Shown here: positions 24,674 through 35,754 of the stretch, piece by piece | Layout of the letters: each line of letters opens with the position of its first letter | Position numbering within the stretch: the stretch's first letter is position 1 | From: Amycolatopsis cihanbeyliensis | Lineage (GTDB): Bacteria; Actinomycetota; Actinomycetes; Mycobacteriales; Pseudonocardiaceae | Direction of reading: 5' to 3' | DNA length: 64,000 nt | Assembly (NCBI RefSeq): GCF_006715045.1 | Contig: NZ_VFML01000001.1 | Coordinates: 992,001-1,056,000 of the forward strand | Translations under genes and position numbers: made by a program | Notes under the pieces: model-generated | The model's database searches: none | What the model saw: only the letters and a program-made list of their open reading frames with translations | What the model was told of the DNA's origin: nothing

Positions 24674-25699
24674 TCAGCCGAAGAACACCTCGGCCTCGGC
24701 GTAGCGCTCCGCCGGCACCGTCTTCAGCTCGGCTGTAGCCTCGGACAGCTTGACCCGCACGATGTCGGTGCCGCGCAGCGCCACCATCACGCCGAAGTCG
24801 CCGTCGGCGACGGCGTCCACCGCGTTCAGCCCGAACCGGGTCGCCAGCACCCGGTCGTACGCGGTCGGGGTACCACCGCGCTGGGTGTGGCCGAGCACCA
24901 CGGCACGGGACTCCTTGCCGGTGCGCGCGGCGATCTCGTCGGCAAGCCAGGTGCCGACGCCGCCGAGCCGCACGTGCCCGAAAGAGTCCTTCTCGCCGCT
25001 GGCCAGAACCTCGTCACCGCCCTCGGGCAGGGCCCCCTCGGCCACCACGATGATCGGGGCGTACATCCGCTCGAACCGGCGCTCGACCCACTCGACCACC
25101 TGGTCCACGGAGAACGGTCGCTCCGGCACCAGGATCACGTTCGCCCCGCCGGCCAGGCCGGAGTGCAGCGCGATCCAGCCGGCGTGCCGGCCCATCACCT
25201 CGACCACCAGCGCGCGGTGGTGCGACTCGGCGGTGGTGCGCAGCCGGTCGATCGACTCGGTGGCGATGTGCACCGCGGTGTCGAAGCCGAAGGTGTAGTC
25301 CGTGGCGCCGAGGTCGTTGTCGATCGTCTTGGGCACCCCGACCACGCCCACACCGTCGTCGGTCAGCCGCTTGGCCACGCCCAGCGTGTCCTCGCCGCCG
25401 ATCGCGACCAGCGCGTCGATGCCCTGGTCGGCGAGCACCGACTTGATCCTGTCGACGCCGCCTTCCTCCTTGTAGGGGTTGGTCCGGGAGGAACCGAGGA
25501 TGGTGCCGCCCCTGGTCAGCACATCCTCCACGTCGTCGAGGCCGAGCGGCTTGCCGTCGCCGGTGAGCGGGCCGCGCCACCCGCTGCGGAAACCGACGAC
25601 CTCCCAGTTGTGCACCTCGATGCCCTTGCGAACCACGGCGCGGATCACCGCGTTCAGCCCCGGGCAGTCGCCGCCGCCGGTCAGTACACCGACTCGCAT
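24674..25699 (-). CDS. pfp: 6-phosphofructokinase, predicted pyrophosphate-dependent
   Basis: 341 residues; phosphorylates fructose 6-phosphate in glycolysis. RVGVLTGGGDCPGLNAVIR and PKTIDNDL are family signatures, with MGRHAGWIAL and GHTQRGGTPTAYDR later. Counting from ATG 25699, residue 104 is Asp (GGEDT) and 124 is Lys (PKTIDND). In this family Asp104 with Lys124 marks the pyrophosphate-using enzymes such as that of Amycolatopsis methanolica, while ATP enzymes have Gly104. GGAGGT lies upstream of the chosen start. The donor is a prediction. Confidence 0.85.
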   Translation of the reverse strand: MRVGVLTGGGDCPGLNAVIRAVVRKGIEVHNWEVVGFRSGWRGPLTGDGKPLGLDDVEDVLTRGGTILGSSRTNPYKEEGGVDRIKSVLADQGIDALVAIGGEDTLGVAKRLTDDGVGVVGVPKTIDNDLGATDYTFGFDTAVHIATESIDRLRTTAESHHRALVVEVMGRHAGWIALHSGLAGGANVILVPERPFSVDQVVEWVERRFERMYAPIIVVAEGALPEGGDEVLASGEKDSFGHVRLGGVGTWLADEIAARTGKESRAVVLGHTQRGGTPTAYDRVLATRFGLNAVDAVADGDFGVMVALRGTDIVRVKLSEATAELKTVPAERYAEAEVFFG

Positions 25700-25825
25700 C
25701 TGATTCAGACCTCCGCTCACGCTGGATCTACGTCACACTGTCGTCTCGTCTCCCGGGCGCAACCCTAGCCGTAGTCGTACTTGATCGGTGCAGCCACCGG
25801 CAACGAACCTGCTACAGTAATCGGC

Positions 25826-25891
25826 ATGCAGCGTTATTTCTGGTTTAGCGGGCCGGCCCGGGGTGGGTCAGCCGGCGAGACCATACGCTGA
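25826..25891 (+). CDS. Aromatic amino acid leader peptide of the DAHP synthase gene, 21 aa
   Basis: ATG 25826, TGA 25889-25891: MQRYFWFSGPARGGSAGETI plus a final R. Codons 4-7 are Tyr-Phe-Trp-Phe (TAT TTC TGG TTT), all three aromatic end products, 80 bp before a DAHP synthase gene. A -10-like TACAGT (25813-25818) stands 7 bases before the ATG, fitting a leaderless mRNA. Corynebacterium glutamicum has a similar Phe-sensing AroR leader before aroF. Regulation by ribosome stalling is inferred; no other function fits a peptide this short. Confidence 0.75.
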   Translation: MQRYFWFSGPARGGSAGETIR

Positions 25892-25965
25892 CAACCTCCA
25901 CCCACGAGCCGGACGACGACGGGCCGGCTCGGCGGGTGACGGCGGGGCGGTCCGTGGAAAGGACC
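25849..25965 (+). promoter_or_regulatory. Candidate attenuator and Shine-Dalgarno-masking hairpins
   Basis: Mutually exclusive pairings can be drawn in the leader: GGGTGG (25861-25866) with CCACCC (25898-25903), and GAGCCGG (25906-25912) with CCGGCTC (25924-25930). A further perfect hairpin GGTCC (25949-25953)/GGACC (25961-25965) encloses the AAAGGA ribosome-binding site of the DAHP synthase gene. Ribosome position on the Tyr-Phe-Trp-Phe codons could select between them. No energy calculation was made. Confidence 0.5.
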
Positions 25966-25971
25966 ACACCC

Positions 25972-27093
25972 GTGACCTCGCAAGCAGCGCCGCTCACCGC
26001 AGGACCCGGCGAAAGCCCAGCCGATCCCCGACACGGCCTGAACAACCGGCGGACCACCGGGATCAGCCCGCTGCTGTCCCCCGCATTGCTGCGCCAGGAA
26101 CATCCGATGGACGTGGCGATGGCCAAGACCGTCGCACAGGGCCGGGCGGACACGATCGACATCCTGAACGGGCGGGACGACCGCCTGCTCGTCGTGGTCG
26201 GCCCGTGCTCGGTGCACGACCCGGCCGCCGCGTTGGACTACGCACGGCGGCTGGCCGAGCAGGCGAGCAGGCACCGCGACCAGCTACACGTGGTGATGCG
26301 GGTCTACTTCGAGAAGCCGCGCACCACGCTCGGCTGGAAGGGCCTGATCAACGACCCCGACCTGGACGGGGGCTTCGCGGTGAACAGGGGCCTGCGGCTG
26401 GCCAGGCAGCTACTGCTGGACATCCTGGCGCTCGGCCTGCCGGTGGGCTGCGAGTTCCTGGACCCGATCACGCCGCAGTACATCGCCGACACCGTCACCT
26501 GGGGTTCCATCGGCGCGCGCACCGCGGCCAGCCAGGTGCACCGGCAGCTGTGCAGCGCGCTGTCCATGCCGGTGGGGATCAAGAACTCCACCGAGGGTGA
26601 TGTCGGCGTCGCGGTGGACGCCACCCGCGCCGCGGCCGCAGGCCACGTGTTCCCCGGCATCAACGACGACGGGCTGGCCGCGCTGCTGACCACCTCCGGC
26701 AACCCGGACTGCCACGTCATCCTGCGCGGCGGCGCCGCCGGACCGAACTACGACCGCGAGTCCGTGGCCGACACGCTGGCCAGGCTGCGGGCGGCGGGCC
26801 TGCCGGAGCGGGTGCTGGTGGACGCCAGCCACGGCAACAGCGGCAAGGACCACCACCGGCAGGTCGAGGTGCTCGGCGGACTGGCCGAGCGGATCGGTGC
26901 CGGCGAGCGGATCACCGGCCTGATGCTGGAGAGCTTCCTCACTCCGGGCAGGCAGGAGCTGCGCCTCGGGCACGCGGCCGACCTGGCCTACGGGCAGAGC
27001 ATCACCGACGCCTGCATGGACTGGCCGACCACCGCCGACCTGCTCACCCGGCTGGCCACCGCCACCTCCCGTCGCCGGGGGTCGGGCTCGTAG
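25972..27093 (+). CDS. aroG: 3-deoxy-7-phosphoheptulonate (DAHP) synthase, class I
   Basis: 373 residues; condenses PEP with erythrose 4-phosphate, the first step of aromatic amino acid synthesis. Marks of the AroFGH class: VVGPCSVHDP, MRVYFEKPRTTLGWKGLIND, PVGCEFLDPITPQYI, GIKNSTEGDVGVA, LRGG, and DASHGNSGKDHHRQ. GTG 25972 with AAAGGA upstream is chosen; the preceding frame has no good start. Preceded by an aromatic leader peptide. Symbol assigned by class; allosteric specificity cannot be read from sequence here. Confidence 0.92.
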   Translation: MTSQAAPLTAGPGESPADPRHGLNNRRTTGISPLLSPALLRQEHPMDVAMAKTVAQGRADTIDILNGRDDRLLVVVGPCSVHDPAAALDYARRLAEQASRHRDQLHVVMRVYFEKPRTTLGWKGLINDPDLDGGFAVNRGLRLARQLLLDILALGLPVGCEFLDPITPQYIADTVTWGSIGARTAASQVHRQLCSALSMPVGIKNSTEGDVGVAVDATRAAAAGHVFPGINDDGLAALLTTSGNPDCHVILRGGAAGPNYDRESVADTLARLRAAGLPERVLVDASHGNSGKDHHRQVEVLGGLAERIGAGERITGLMLESFLTPGRQELRLGHAADLAYGQSITDACMDWPTTADLLTRLATATSRRRGSGS

Positions 27094-27102
27094 GGTGACG
27101 CC

Positions 27103-27915
27103 ATGGACAGCGTGCGGTTGATCGAGGAATGGCCGGTGGACAACGCGGCGACGGCCGTCGTCGGTGCGGACGGGACGGTGCTCGCCGCACACGGTGACGG
27201 CGGCCGGAGCTTCCAGCTCGCTTCGGTCACCAAGCCGCTCACCGCCTACACCGCGTTGATCGCCATCGAGGAGGGCGTGGTCGAGCTGGACACCCCGGCG
27301 GGCCCGGAGGGTGCGACCATCCGCCACCTGCTGGCGCACACCTCCGGGCTCGGCTTCGACGAGCACCGGGTCATGGCGCCGCCCGGGACCCGCAGGCTCT
27401 ACTCCAACGCGGGTTTCGAGCAGCTCGCCGACGCGCTGACCAAGCATTCGGGAATCCCGTTCGCCGGCTACCAGCGGGAGGCGCTGCTCGACCCGCTGGG
27501 CATGGCGAGCACCACGCTCGACGGCTCCCCCGCCGCCGGGGCCGTGTCCACGCTCGACGACCTGGTGCGCTTCGCCGCCGAGTTACAGGGGCCCACACTC
27601 CTCGACCCGAGCACCCTCGGCACCGCGACGTCCGTAGCCTTCCCCGGGCTGACCGGCGTGCTGCCAGGGTTCGGGCACCAGAAGCCCAACGACTGGGGAC
27701 TCGGGTTCGAGCTCAGGGACCACAAGGACCCGCACTGGACCGGCGCGAACAGCTCCCCGCGGACGTTCGGGCACTTCGGGCAGTCCGGCACCTTCCTGTG
27801 GGTGGACCCGGACGCGGGCGCCGCCTGTGTCGCGCTCACCGACCGGACGTTCGGCCCGTGGGCCGCCGAGGTCTGGCCCCGGTACACCGACGCCGTGCTG
27901 GCCGACCTGCCCTGA
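27103..27915 (+). CDS. Beta-lactamase-family serine hydrolase (class C fold)
   Basis: 270 residues. Nucleophile SVTK (SxxK), YSN (YxN) and HFGQSGT in place of the third KTG-like box are all in order. No signal peptide is seen, so it is probably cytoplasmic and an esterase or peptidase, not a drug-resistance enzyme. ATG 27103 lies 9 bp after the DAHP synthase stop, so the two are likely cotranscribed. The stop codon lies inside the left arm of an inverted repeat. Confidence 0.85.
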   Translation: MDSVRLIEEWPVDNAATAVVGADGTVLAAHGDGGRSFQLASVTKPLTAYTALIAIEEGVVELDTPAGPEGATIRHLLAHTSGLGFDEHRVMAPPGTRRLYSNAGFEQLADALTKHSGIPFAGYQREALLDPLGMASTTLDGSPAAGAVSTLDDLVRFAAELQGPTLLDPSTLGTATSVAFPGLTGVLPGFGHQKPNDWGLGFELRDHKDPHWTGANSSPRTFGHFGQSGTFLWVDPDAGAACVALTDRTFGPWAAEVWPRYTDAVLADLP

Positions 27916-28000
27916 ACGGCACTTTCAGGACGTTCAACGTCTCACACGCTCCGTTCGGGGCGTTGAGCGTCTCGAAAGCCACGTTCAGGGCATTACCGGG
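27910..28000. repeat. Inverted intergenic repeat between convergent genes, copy 2
   Basis: CCCTGAACGGCACTTTC (27910-27926) pairs with GAAAGCCACGTTCAGGG (27974-27990) with two mismatches. The unit and 30-bp periodicity match the copy at 24564-24644, and both are followed by a related tail (GGCAnTACCGG). The left arm includes the stop codon of the serine hydrolase. Again between convergent genes. Confidence 0.65.
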
Positions 28001-28003
28001 GGG

Positions 28004-28948
28004 CTACGGGTCGAGCACGCGGATGGGGGCGCCTGCCTGGTAGGCGGCGATGTCCTCGACGGCGTCGGCGTAGAACACCTGGTAGACCTCGCGGGTGACG
28101 TAGCCGATATGCGGGGTCAGCACGGTGTTGGGCAGGGTGCGCAGCGGGTGCTCGGCCGGCAGCGGCTCGGTGTCGTAGACGTCCAGCGCGGCGCCGCCGA
28201 TCGCGCCCTCCCGCAGGGCGTCGAGCAGTGCCCGCTCCCGCACGATCGGGCCGCGGGAGGTGTTCACCAGCCAGGCGGTGGGTTTCATCGCGGCCAGTTC
28301 CGCGGGGCCGACCAGCCCGCGGGTGCGGTCGCCGAGCACGAGGTGGATCGACAGCACATCGCTGCGCCGGAACAGCTCCTCCCTGCCGACCGCGCTGACC
28401 CCCCGCTCGGCGGCGTGCTCCGCGGTGAGGTTCTGGCTCCACGCGATGACGTCCATCCCGAACGCGGCGCCGACGGCGGCCACCCGGGATCCCAGTCGCC
28501 CGAGGCCGAGCAGACCGAGCGTCCTGCCGTGCAGCCCGGAACCGAGGCCGAGCTGCCAGCCGCCGCCCCGCATCGACCGTTCCTCGCTCGGCAGGTTGCG
28601 CATCGCCGCCAGGATCAACGCCCAGGTGTGCTCGGCGGTGGGTTCCGGAAGGTACCCCGTCCCGCACACCACGATGCCGCGCGCCCGCGCCGCGGCGATG
28701 TCGATCGCCGCGTTCCGGCGCCCCGTGCTGACCAGCAGCCGCAGCTCCGGCAGCCGATCGAGCAGTTCGGCCGGGAACGGCGTCCGCTCGCGCATCGCGA
28801 CCACTGCCTCGACCCCGGCGAGCCTGCGCACCAGCTCGTCACGGTCGGGGATGTGCTCGGTGAACACCTCGATCTCCGCGCCGAGCGAGTCCCAGTCGGC
28901 GAAGTCGAGCGCCACGTTCTGGTAGTCGTCGAGAATCGCGATCTTCAT
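28004..28948 (-). CDS. D-isomer-specific 2-hydroxyacid dehydrogenase family protein
   Basis: 314 residues. NAD-binding GLGRLGSRVAAVGAAFGMDV, then NTSRGPIV with the catalytic Arg, VYDTEPLP with Glu, and LTPHIGY with His, all in the expected order. Substrate unknown; 3-phosphoglycerate or glyoxylate-type acids are common. ATG 28948, 10 bp after aroE, so it is probably the last gene of the alaS-aroE operon. The start has only a weak ribosome-binding site. Confidence 0.88.
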   Translation of the reverse strand: MKIAILDDYQNVALDFADWDSLGAEIEVFTEHIPDRDELVRRLAGVEAVVAMRERTPFPAELLDRLPELRLLVSTGRRNAAIDIAAARARGIVVCGTGYLPEPTAEHTWALILAAMRNLPSEERSMRGGGWQLGLGSGLHGRTLGLLGLGRLGSRVAAVGAAFGMDVIAWSQNLTAEHAAERGVSAVGREELFRRSDVLSIHLVLGDRTRGLVGPAELAAMKPTAWLVNTSRGPIVRERALLDALREGAIGGAALDVYDTEPLPAEHPLRTLPNTVLTPHIGYVTREVYQVFYADAVEDIAAYQAGAPIRVLDP

Positions 28949-28958
28949 ACCGGCAACG

Positions 28959-29807
28959 CTAGACCGGCAGCGGCCGGATGCCACCGGTGGCCTCGCGCAG
29001 CGCGTCGCGCATCGCCTCCCGGGGCGCGGGCAGGCCGGTGAACTGCTCGACCTGCCCGAACGCCTGGTGCAGCAGCATGTCCAGGCCGGTCGCCAGCGAC
29101 CCGCCCACGGCTGCGACCGCGTCGGCCAGCGGGGTCGGCCACGGGTGGTAGATGACGTCGAGCAGGCACGGCGCCGCGGCGAGTTCGGCCCGATACGGCG
29201 CCAGCGCCTCCGCCGGAACCGTGCTCACCACCACCGGTGCCGTGGCGAGTTCGGCGAAGTCCGCATCGGACCATCGGATGACCTCGACCGCGAGCCCGGC
29301 ACGGCGAGCCGCCGCCGCGGTTTCCGCGGCACGGGCGGGCTCGCGCACCACCAGCCGCACCCCGGGCAGCCCCAGCTCGGCGAAGGCGACCACGGCGGCC
29401 GCGGCGGTGCCGCCCGCGCCGAGCACCACCCCGGCACGCTCGCCGGAGGGCAGATAGCCACCCGCCGCCCGCAGGGCCCCGGTCACGCCCTCGATATCGG
29501 TGCAGTCCGCGAGCCAGCCGCCGTCCCGGCGCACCAGGGTGTTCGCGGCCCCGACCGCATTCGCCCGCGGCGTGGCCTCGGTGGCGAGCTCCAGCGCGGC
29601 CCGCTTACCCGGCATGGTCACCGAGAGGCCGACCCACTCGCCGCCGAGGCCGGAAACCAGCGCGGGCAACCCCTCGGCGTCCACCTCGATCCGCTGGTAA
29701 CTCCAACCGGCAAGGCCGAGCGTGCGATACGCCGCCTCGTGCAGCACCGGCGAGAGCGAGTGCCGCACCGGCTTGCCCAGCACGGCGGCGCGCCGCGCAC
29801 CCACCAT
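28959..29807 (-). CDS. aroE: Shikimate dehydrogenase
   Basis: 282 residues; reduces dehydroshikimate to shikimate with NADPH. N-terminal substrate domain: VLGKPVRHSLSPVLHEAAY, VTMPGKRAAL with the catalytic Lys, NTLV and DCTDIEGV. NADP domain: VLGAGGTAAAAVVAFAELG. C-terminal GLDMLLHQAFGQ. ATG 29807 overlaps the mltG stop by one base (TGATG), so translation is coupled. This gene and the DAHP synthase gene are in the same pathway but different transcripts. Confidence 0.95.
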   Translation of the reverse strand: MVGARRAAVLGKPVRHSLSPVLHEAAYRTLGLAGWSYQRIEVDAEGLPALVSGLGGEWVGLSVTMPGKRAALELATEATPRANAVGAANTLVRRDGGWLADCTDIEGVTGALRAAGGYLPSGERAGVVLGAGGTAAAAVVAFAELGLPGVRLVVREPARAAETAAAARRAGLAVEVIRWSDADFAELATAPVVVSTVPAEALAPYRAELAAAPCLLDVIYHPWPTPLADAVAAVGGSLATGLDMLLHQAFGQVEQFTGLPAPREAMRDALREATGGIRPLPV

Positions 29808-31429
29808 CAGAAAACCCCGCGGGACTGCGCGTCGTCGACGTTCCTGCGGTGCTCCTCGTAGCTTTCGGAGAAGCAGGACAGCCCGTTCTCCTCGCATTTG
29901 ACGAAGAAGAGCCAGTCGCCTTCGGCTGGCTCCTCGGCCGCCTCGATCGCCTGCGCACTCGGCGCCCCGATCGGCGTCGGCGGCAACCCCGTGTTCTGGT
30001 ACGTGTTGTACGGTCCCGGCCGCTGCCGGTCCGCCGGATCGGTGCGGATCACCGGCTCGTCGAGCGGGTAGTTGACGGTGGAGTCCATCTCCAGCTTCAT
30101 CCCCGCGTCGAGCCGGTTGTAGATGACCCTGGACACCTTCTCGAAGTCCTGCTTCACCGCTTCCCGCTCGATCACCGAGGCGATGATCAGGACCTCGTAC
30201 GGGGCCTTGCCGGTCGGCTCGGCATCGCCCGGAAGACCGGTCGCCCGTAGCCGCGAGGCCGACTCCTTCAGCACCGTGCCGAGCAGTTCGTTCGCATCCG
30301 CGCCCGGCCGCACGTCGTACACGCCGGGGGTGATCAGGCCCTCGATCTTGCGGTCACCCTCCACCTTCGCCACGGCCTCGGCGGCCCAGGGTGGAGCACC
30401 GAGCGCGGCGAGGTCCGCTGTCTCGGCCGCCGTCCGCAGCTCCTCGACCGGAACGCAGGTGCTGGTGCCGTTCAGGTCCGCGCAGGACGCCTTGGACAGC
30501 AGGGACAGCACGCCCTCGCTGACCTTGTCGTCCGGCAGGATGGTGTCGTCCAGCTCGGTGCCGCCGCGGACCTCCAGCTGCCCCACCCTGGCCTGCGGGC
30601 TCACCAGCTGCCGCACCGCACTCGCGCCGGACATCTTGGTCTTCATCACGTAGTAGCCGGGCTGCACACTCAGCACCCTGCTGTCGTCCTCGCTCGCCTC
30701 GACGAACGCCTTGGCGCTGGCGACCACATCGCTGTCCTCGAGTTTGCCCGCGATCGAGGAGGTCGAGTCGCCATCGGCCACCTGCAGCAGCACGTCGGAC
30801 TCGCCGTCGCCCTCGTAGTCCGCGTAGCCGAAGCCGAGCAGCTCCCGCGCGCCGAACCAGGCGGCTCCGGCGAGCAGCACGATCACCGCGATGGCGCCGA
30901 TCCAGCCGAGTGCCCGTTTGCCGCGCCGCCCGCGGGTGCGCCGTGGCGGTTCGTCCCGCCCGTCGTCGAAGTACTCCGGCTCGGCCCGGTCCTCGTCGTC
31001 GTCATCCTCGTCCGCGTAGCCGTCCTCGTCGTAGTACTCCTCGTCGTAGTACTCACCGTCGTACTCGTCGTAGAAGTCCTCGTCGGGGGAGTCCGGGTCG
31101 TGGTCCCGGTCCGGGCGCGGCCGCGGCTCGTCGAACCAGTCGTGGTCGAGGTGCAGCACCTCGGTGGGGCGCTCGTCCGGCGGCGGCCCCTCCACGTACC
31201 GGCGGCGGCGCCCACCGCGCGGCACCTGCGGATTCGGGGGCGGCGGGATATCGCCGGGCGGACCGCCCAGCTCACCGCGGTGCTGGCTGAACTCCCCCGG
31301 CGCGGGCTGCCGGCGGGGCCTGGGGGGCGCGGGCCGCGGGGGCGCGCCCTCGGTGGGCATGGGGCGCTGCGGCGGCCTGCGCCGCCTCCCGCCGTCGGGC
31401 GGGCCGTGCGGGTTGCCGGGGCCGGTCAC
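29807..31429 (-). CDS. mltG: Endolytic murein transglycosylase MltG (YceG-like)
   Basis: 540 residues. A long disordered N-terminus rich in Pro, Arg, then Asp/Glu/Tyr ([20 protein letters not shown]) precedes one membrane segment ([20 protein letters not shown], about residue 190) and the extracellular LysM-like/YceG domain. The catalytic Glu lies in [13 protein letters not shown], and [18 protein letters not shown] is the family signature near the end. Cuts nascent glycan strands. GTG 31429 overlaps the ruvX stop in GTGA. Confidence 0.95.
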   Translation of the reverse strand: MTGPGNPHGPPDGGRRRRPPQRPMPTEGAPPRPAPPRPRRQPAPGEFSQHRGELGGPPGDIPPPPNPQVPRGGRRRRYVEGPPPDERPTEVLHLDHDWFDEPRPRPDRDHDPDSPDEDFYDEYDGEYYDEEYYDEDGYADEDDDDEDRAEPEYFDDGRDEPPRRTRGRRGKRALGWIGAIAVIVLLAGAAWFGARELLGFGYADYEGDGESDVLLQVADGDSTSSIAGKLEDSDVVASAKAFVEASEDDSRVLSVQPGYYVMKTKMSGASAVRQLVSPQARVGQLEVRGGTELDDTILPDDKVSEGVLSLLSKASCADLNGTSTCVPVEELRTAAETADLAALGAPPWAAEAVAKVEGDRKIEGLITPGVYDVRPGADANELLGTVLKESASRLRATGLPGDAEPTGKAPYEVLIIASVIEREAVKQDFEKVSRVIYNRLDAGMKLEMDSTVNYPLDEPVIRTDPADRQRPGPYNTYQNTGLPPTPIGAPSAQAIEAAEEPAEGDWLFFVKCEENGLSCFSESYEEHRRNVDDAQSRGVF

Positions 31430-31922
31430 GAACCCTCCCCTGTCTCCGGGCGGGAGCGGGCCGCCGCGCGGGCATCGAGCCAACCCTGCAGGATTTCCAC
31501 CGCGGCGGCCTGGTCGATCACGGCGCGTTGTTTGCGTCCCTTCACCCCCCGCTGCGCGAGCATCCGGGTGGCGCTGACGGTGGTCAGCCGCTCGTCGGCG
31601 AGCCGGACGGCGACCGGTGCGATCCGGTCGGCCGCCCGGTCGGCGTACTCGACGGCGATCTGCGCGGCGGTACCGTGGCGGTCGGCCAGCGTTCTCGGCA
31701 GTCCTACGATCACCTCAACCACCTCGTTCTCGGCGACGAGCAAGGCCAACTGATCGAGATCGCTGTCGTTGTGCGCATCACGCGACAGAGTAACGAGCGG
31801 GCTGGCGAGTAACGGCGCGGGATCGCTCAGTGCGACACCGACTCGAACCGAGCCTACGTCGATCCCGAGCCGCCTGCCCGGCCCGGGATCGTTGTCCCCC
31901 GGCCGATCCGGACGGCGCCCGG

Positions 31923-31926
<4 letters not shown>
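31426..31926 (-). CDS. ruvX: Holliday junction resolvase RuvX / pre-16S rRNA nuclease YqgF
   Basis: 166 residues. RNase H-like fold with [16 protein letters not shown] (first Asp), [26 protein letters not shown] (Glu) and [13 protein letters not shown] (Asp); these are the four acidic positions. GTG 31926 overlaps the alaS stop as GTGA, and its own stop overlaps mltG. The conserved order alaS-ruvX-mltG-aroE is a classical actinobacterial operon. Family role: 16S rRNA 5' maturation. Confidence 0.95.
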
Positions 31927-34583
<2,657 letters not shown>

Positions 34584-34697
34584 TGGGTGTCCTTGTGGCT
34601 TGCGGACCGGTACGCGACGGGCACGCCCGGCCGGGTTCGGGGAACGGCTGCGCAGGCGGAGGGCTCCCGGGCCCGCGCGAGGTGAGCCTGCTGCGCG

Positions 34698-35027
34698 TCA
34701 GCCCTCCGCCCGGCGCGCTCGCCGGGCCTGCGGGCGCGCGGCGGTGCGCCTGCCGGCTGCCGAGGCCGGGCCGACGGGCCCGCGGCCCGGTCGTGCCGGC
34801 ACTCCGGAGCGCTGCTGCACCATCTCGCTCAGTTCCTGCTCTCGTTCGCTCATCCCGGCGCGGACATCCGCGCCGAAGGCGCCCACGGCGCCGGCCAGCT
34901 CGCTGATGGCCCCACCCACGTTCGAGGCTAACCCGGCCGGCGTGGCCTGGCGAGCGGTTTCGGTGGCCTTCCTGGCCAGGGTCACACCCGCGGCGACCCC
35001 GACACCGAGCCAGAACAGCCGCCTCAT
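34698..35027 (-). CDS. DUF6167 family protein
   Basis: 109 residues. Starts MRRLFWLGVGVAAGVTLARKATE: a short membrane anchor with a basic cluster, then MSEREQELSEMVQQ, then a Pro/Ala/Arg-rich tail ending ARRARRAEG. Members occur next to alaS in actinobacteria. ATG 35027 overlaps the DUF948 stop by one base (TGATG). Function unknown; a role at the membrane with the neighbouring DUF948 protein is inferred from coupling. Confidence 0.85.
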   Translation of the reverse strand: MRRLFWLGVGVAAGVTLARKATETARQATPAGLASNVGGAISELAGAVGAFGADVRAGMSEREQELSEMVQQRSGVPARPGRGPVGPASAAGRRTAARPQARRARRAEG

Positions 35028-35431
35028 CACTTACCACCCCGCACGCGCCGCAGGACGTGCTTGTTGCCGCCGTCGGACTTGGCCTTGCGGCGCGCCCGCA
35101 CGGCCCTGCTGACGCCGTAGGACAGCGCGGCGGTCTTGACCAGCGGGCCGCCGAGGGTGGCGGTGAACACCGAGGACAGCGCCGAGACGTTGCCGGACAC
35201 GGCCTGCGCGTTGGCCGTGATGCCGTCGACCCGCTCGAGCTGGGTGTTCACGTGCGTGATGGTGTCGTTGGCGCCGTGCAGCAAGGGGTCGGTGTTCTCG
35301 TGTGCCTTGCGGATCGCGACCGTCGCCTCGTCGAGCGTGCGCGCGAGCTTGAGCAACGGGATCGCCAGCAACAACACCAGCAGCACGAAGGCGCCTGCGG
35401 CGATCAACGCGGCGATCTGCGTGGGCGACAC
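35027..35431 (-). CDS. DUF948 domain-containing membrane protein
   Basis: 134 residues. One N-terminal membrane segment (IAALIAAGAFVLLVLLLAIPLL) followed by a coiled coil (RTLDEATVAIRKAHENTDPL, HVNTQLERVDGI) and a basic C-terminus. This matches DUF948, found before DUF6167 and alaS in actinobacteria and related to a general-stress protein. GTG 35431 with GGAGGG 3-4 bases upstream. Confidence 0.85.
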   Translation of the reverse strand: MSPTQIAALIAAGAFVLLVLLLAIPLLKLARTLDEATVAIRKAHENTDPLLHGANDTITHVNTQLERVDGITANAQAVSGNVSALSSVFTATLGGPLVKTAALSYGVSRAVRARRKAKSDGGNKHVLRRVRGGK

Positions 35432-35754
35432 GTGCCCTCCAATGGTCCGGGTAGGCGGCTTTCGAGCTTCGCGGAATTGCCGGTCAGGCTACCGCGCCGC
35501 CTCGGAAGCGGCCCGGCGGCCCACCGTAGCCGCCCCGGCGCCGCACGGTAGGACGCCGTGCCTTCTTCGACGGTCGGGGTGTTCGGATCCGCAGTGCGCT
35601 TCGCCAGTGCGGTAAACTGCGACGATCGCTCGCACGGGCCTGTCGGCCCGTGGTCGCCGGGTCGTTCCGAACACCCTCTTTCGGCCCCGTACGTCGGTCG
35701 GATCTTCCCGCTGGATTCTTGCCCCGTTCACCTCGCCGGGCGAGGCTGGCGCCC
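35432..35754. other. Intergenic region between the DUF948 and phospholipase genes
   Basis: 323 bp with divergent genes on either side, so it should hold both promoters. It contains a perfect 8-bp hairpin CACGGGCC-tgtc-GGCCCGTG (35633-35652). A single GTTCACC (35725-35731) recalls half of a PHO box, but a second repeat was not found. No gene is supported; short frames here lack ribosome-binding sites and convincing composition. Confidence 0.4.

Noticed and set aside
26410..27447. 345-residue minus-strand frame across the DAHP synthase and serine hydrolase genes
   Set aside because: Spans two well-supported genes on the other strand and has random-looking composition.
35489..35731. 80-residue minus-strand frame in the spacer before the phospholipase gene
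   Set aside because: Arg-rich composition, no ribosome-binding site, and it overlaps the expected promoters.
35725..35750. PHO box upstream of the phospholipase gene
   Set aside because: Only one GTTCACC unit was found; the family of sites needs at least two 11-bp repeats.
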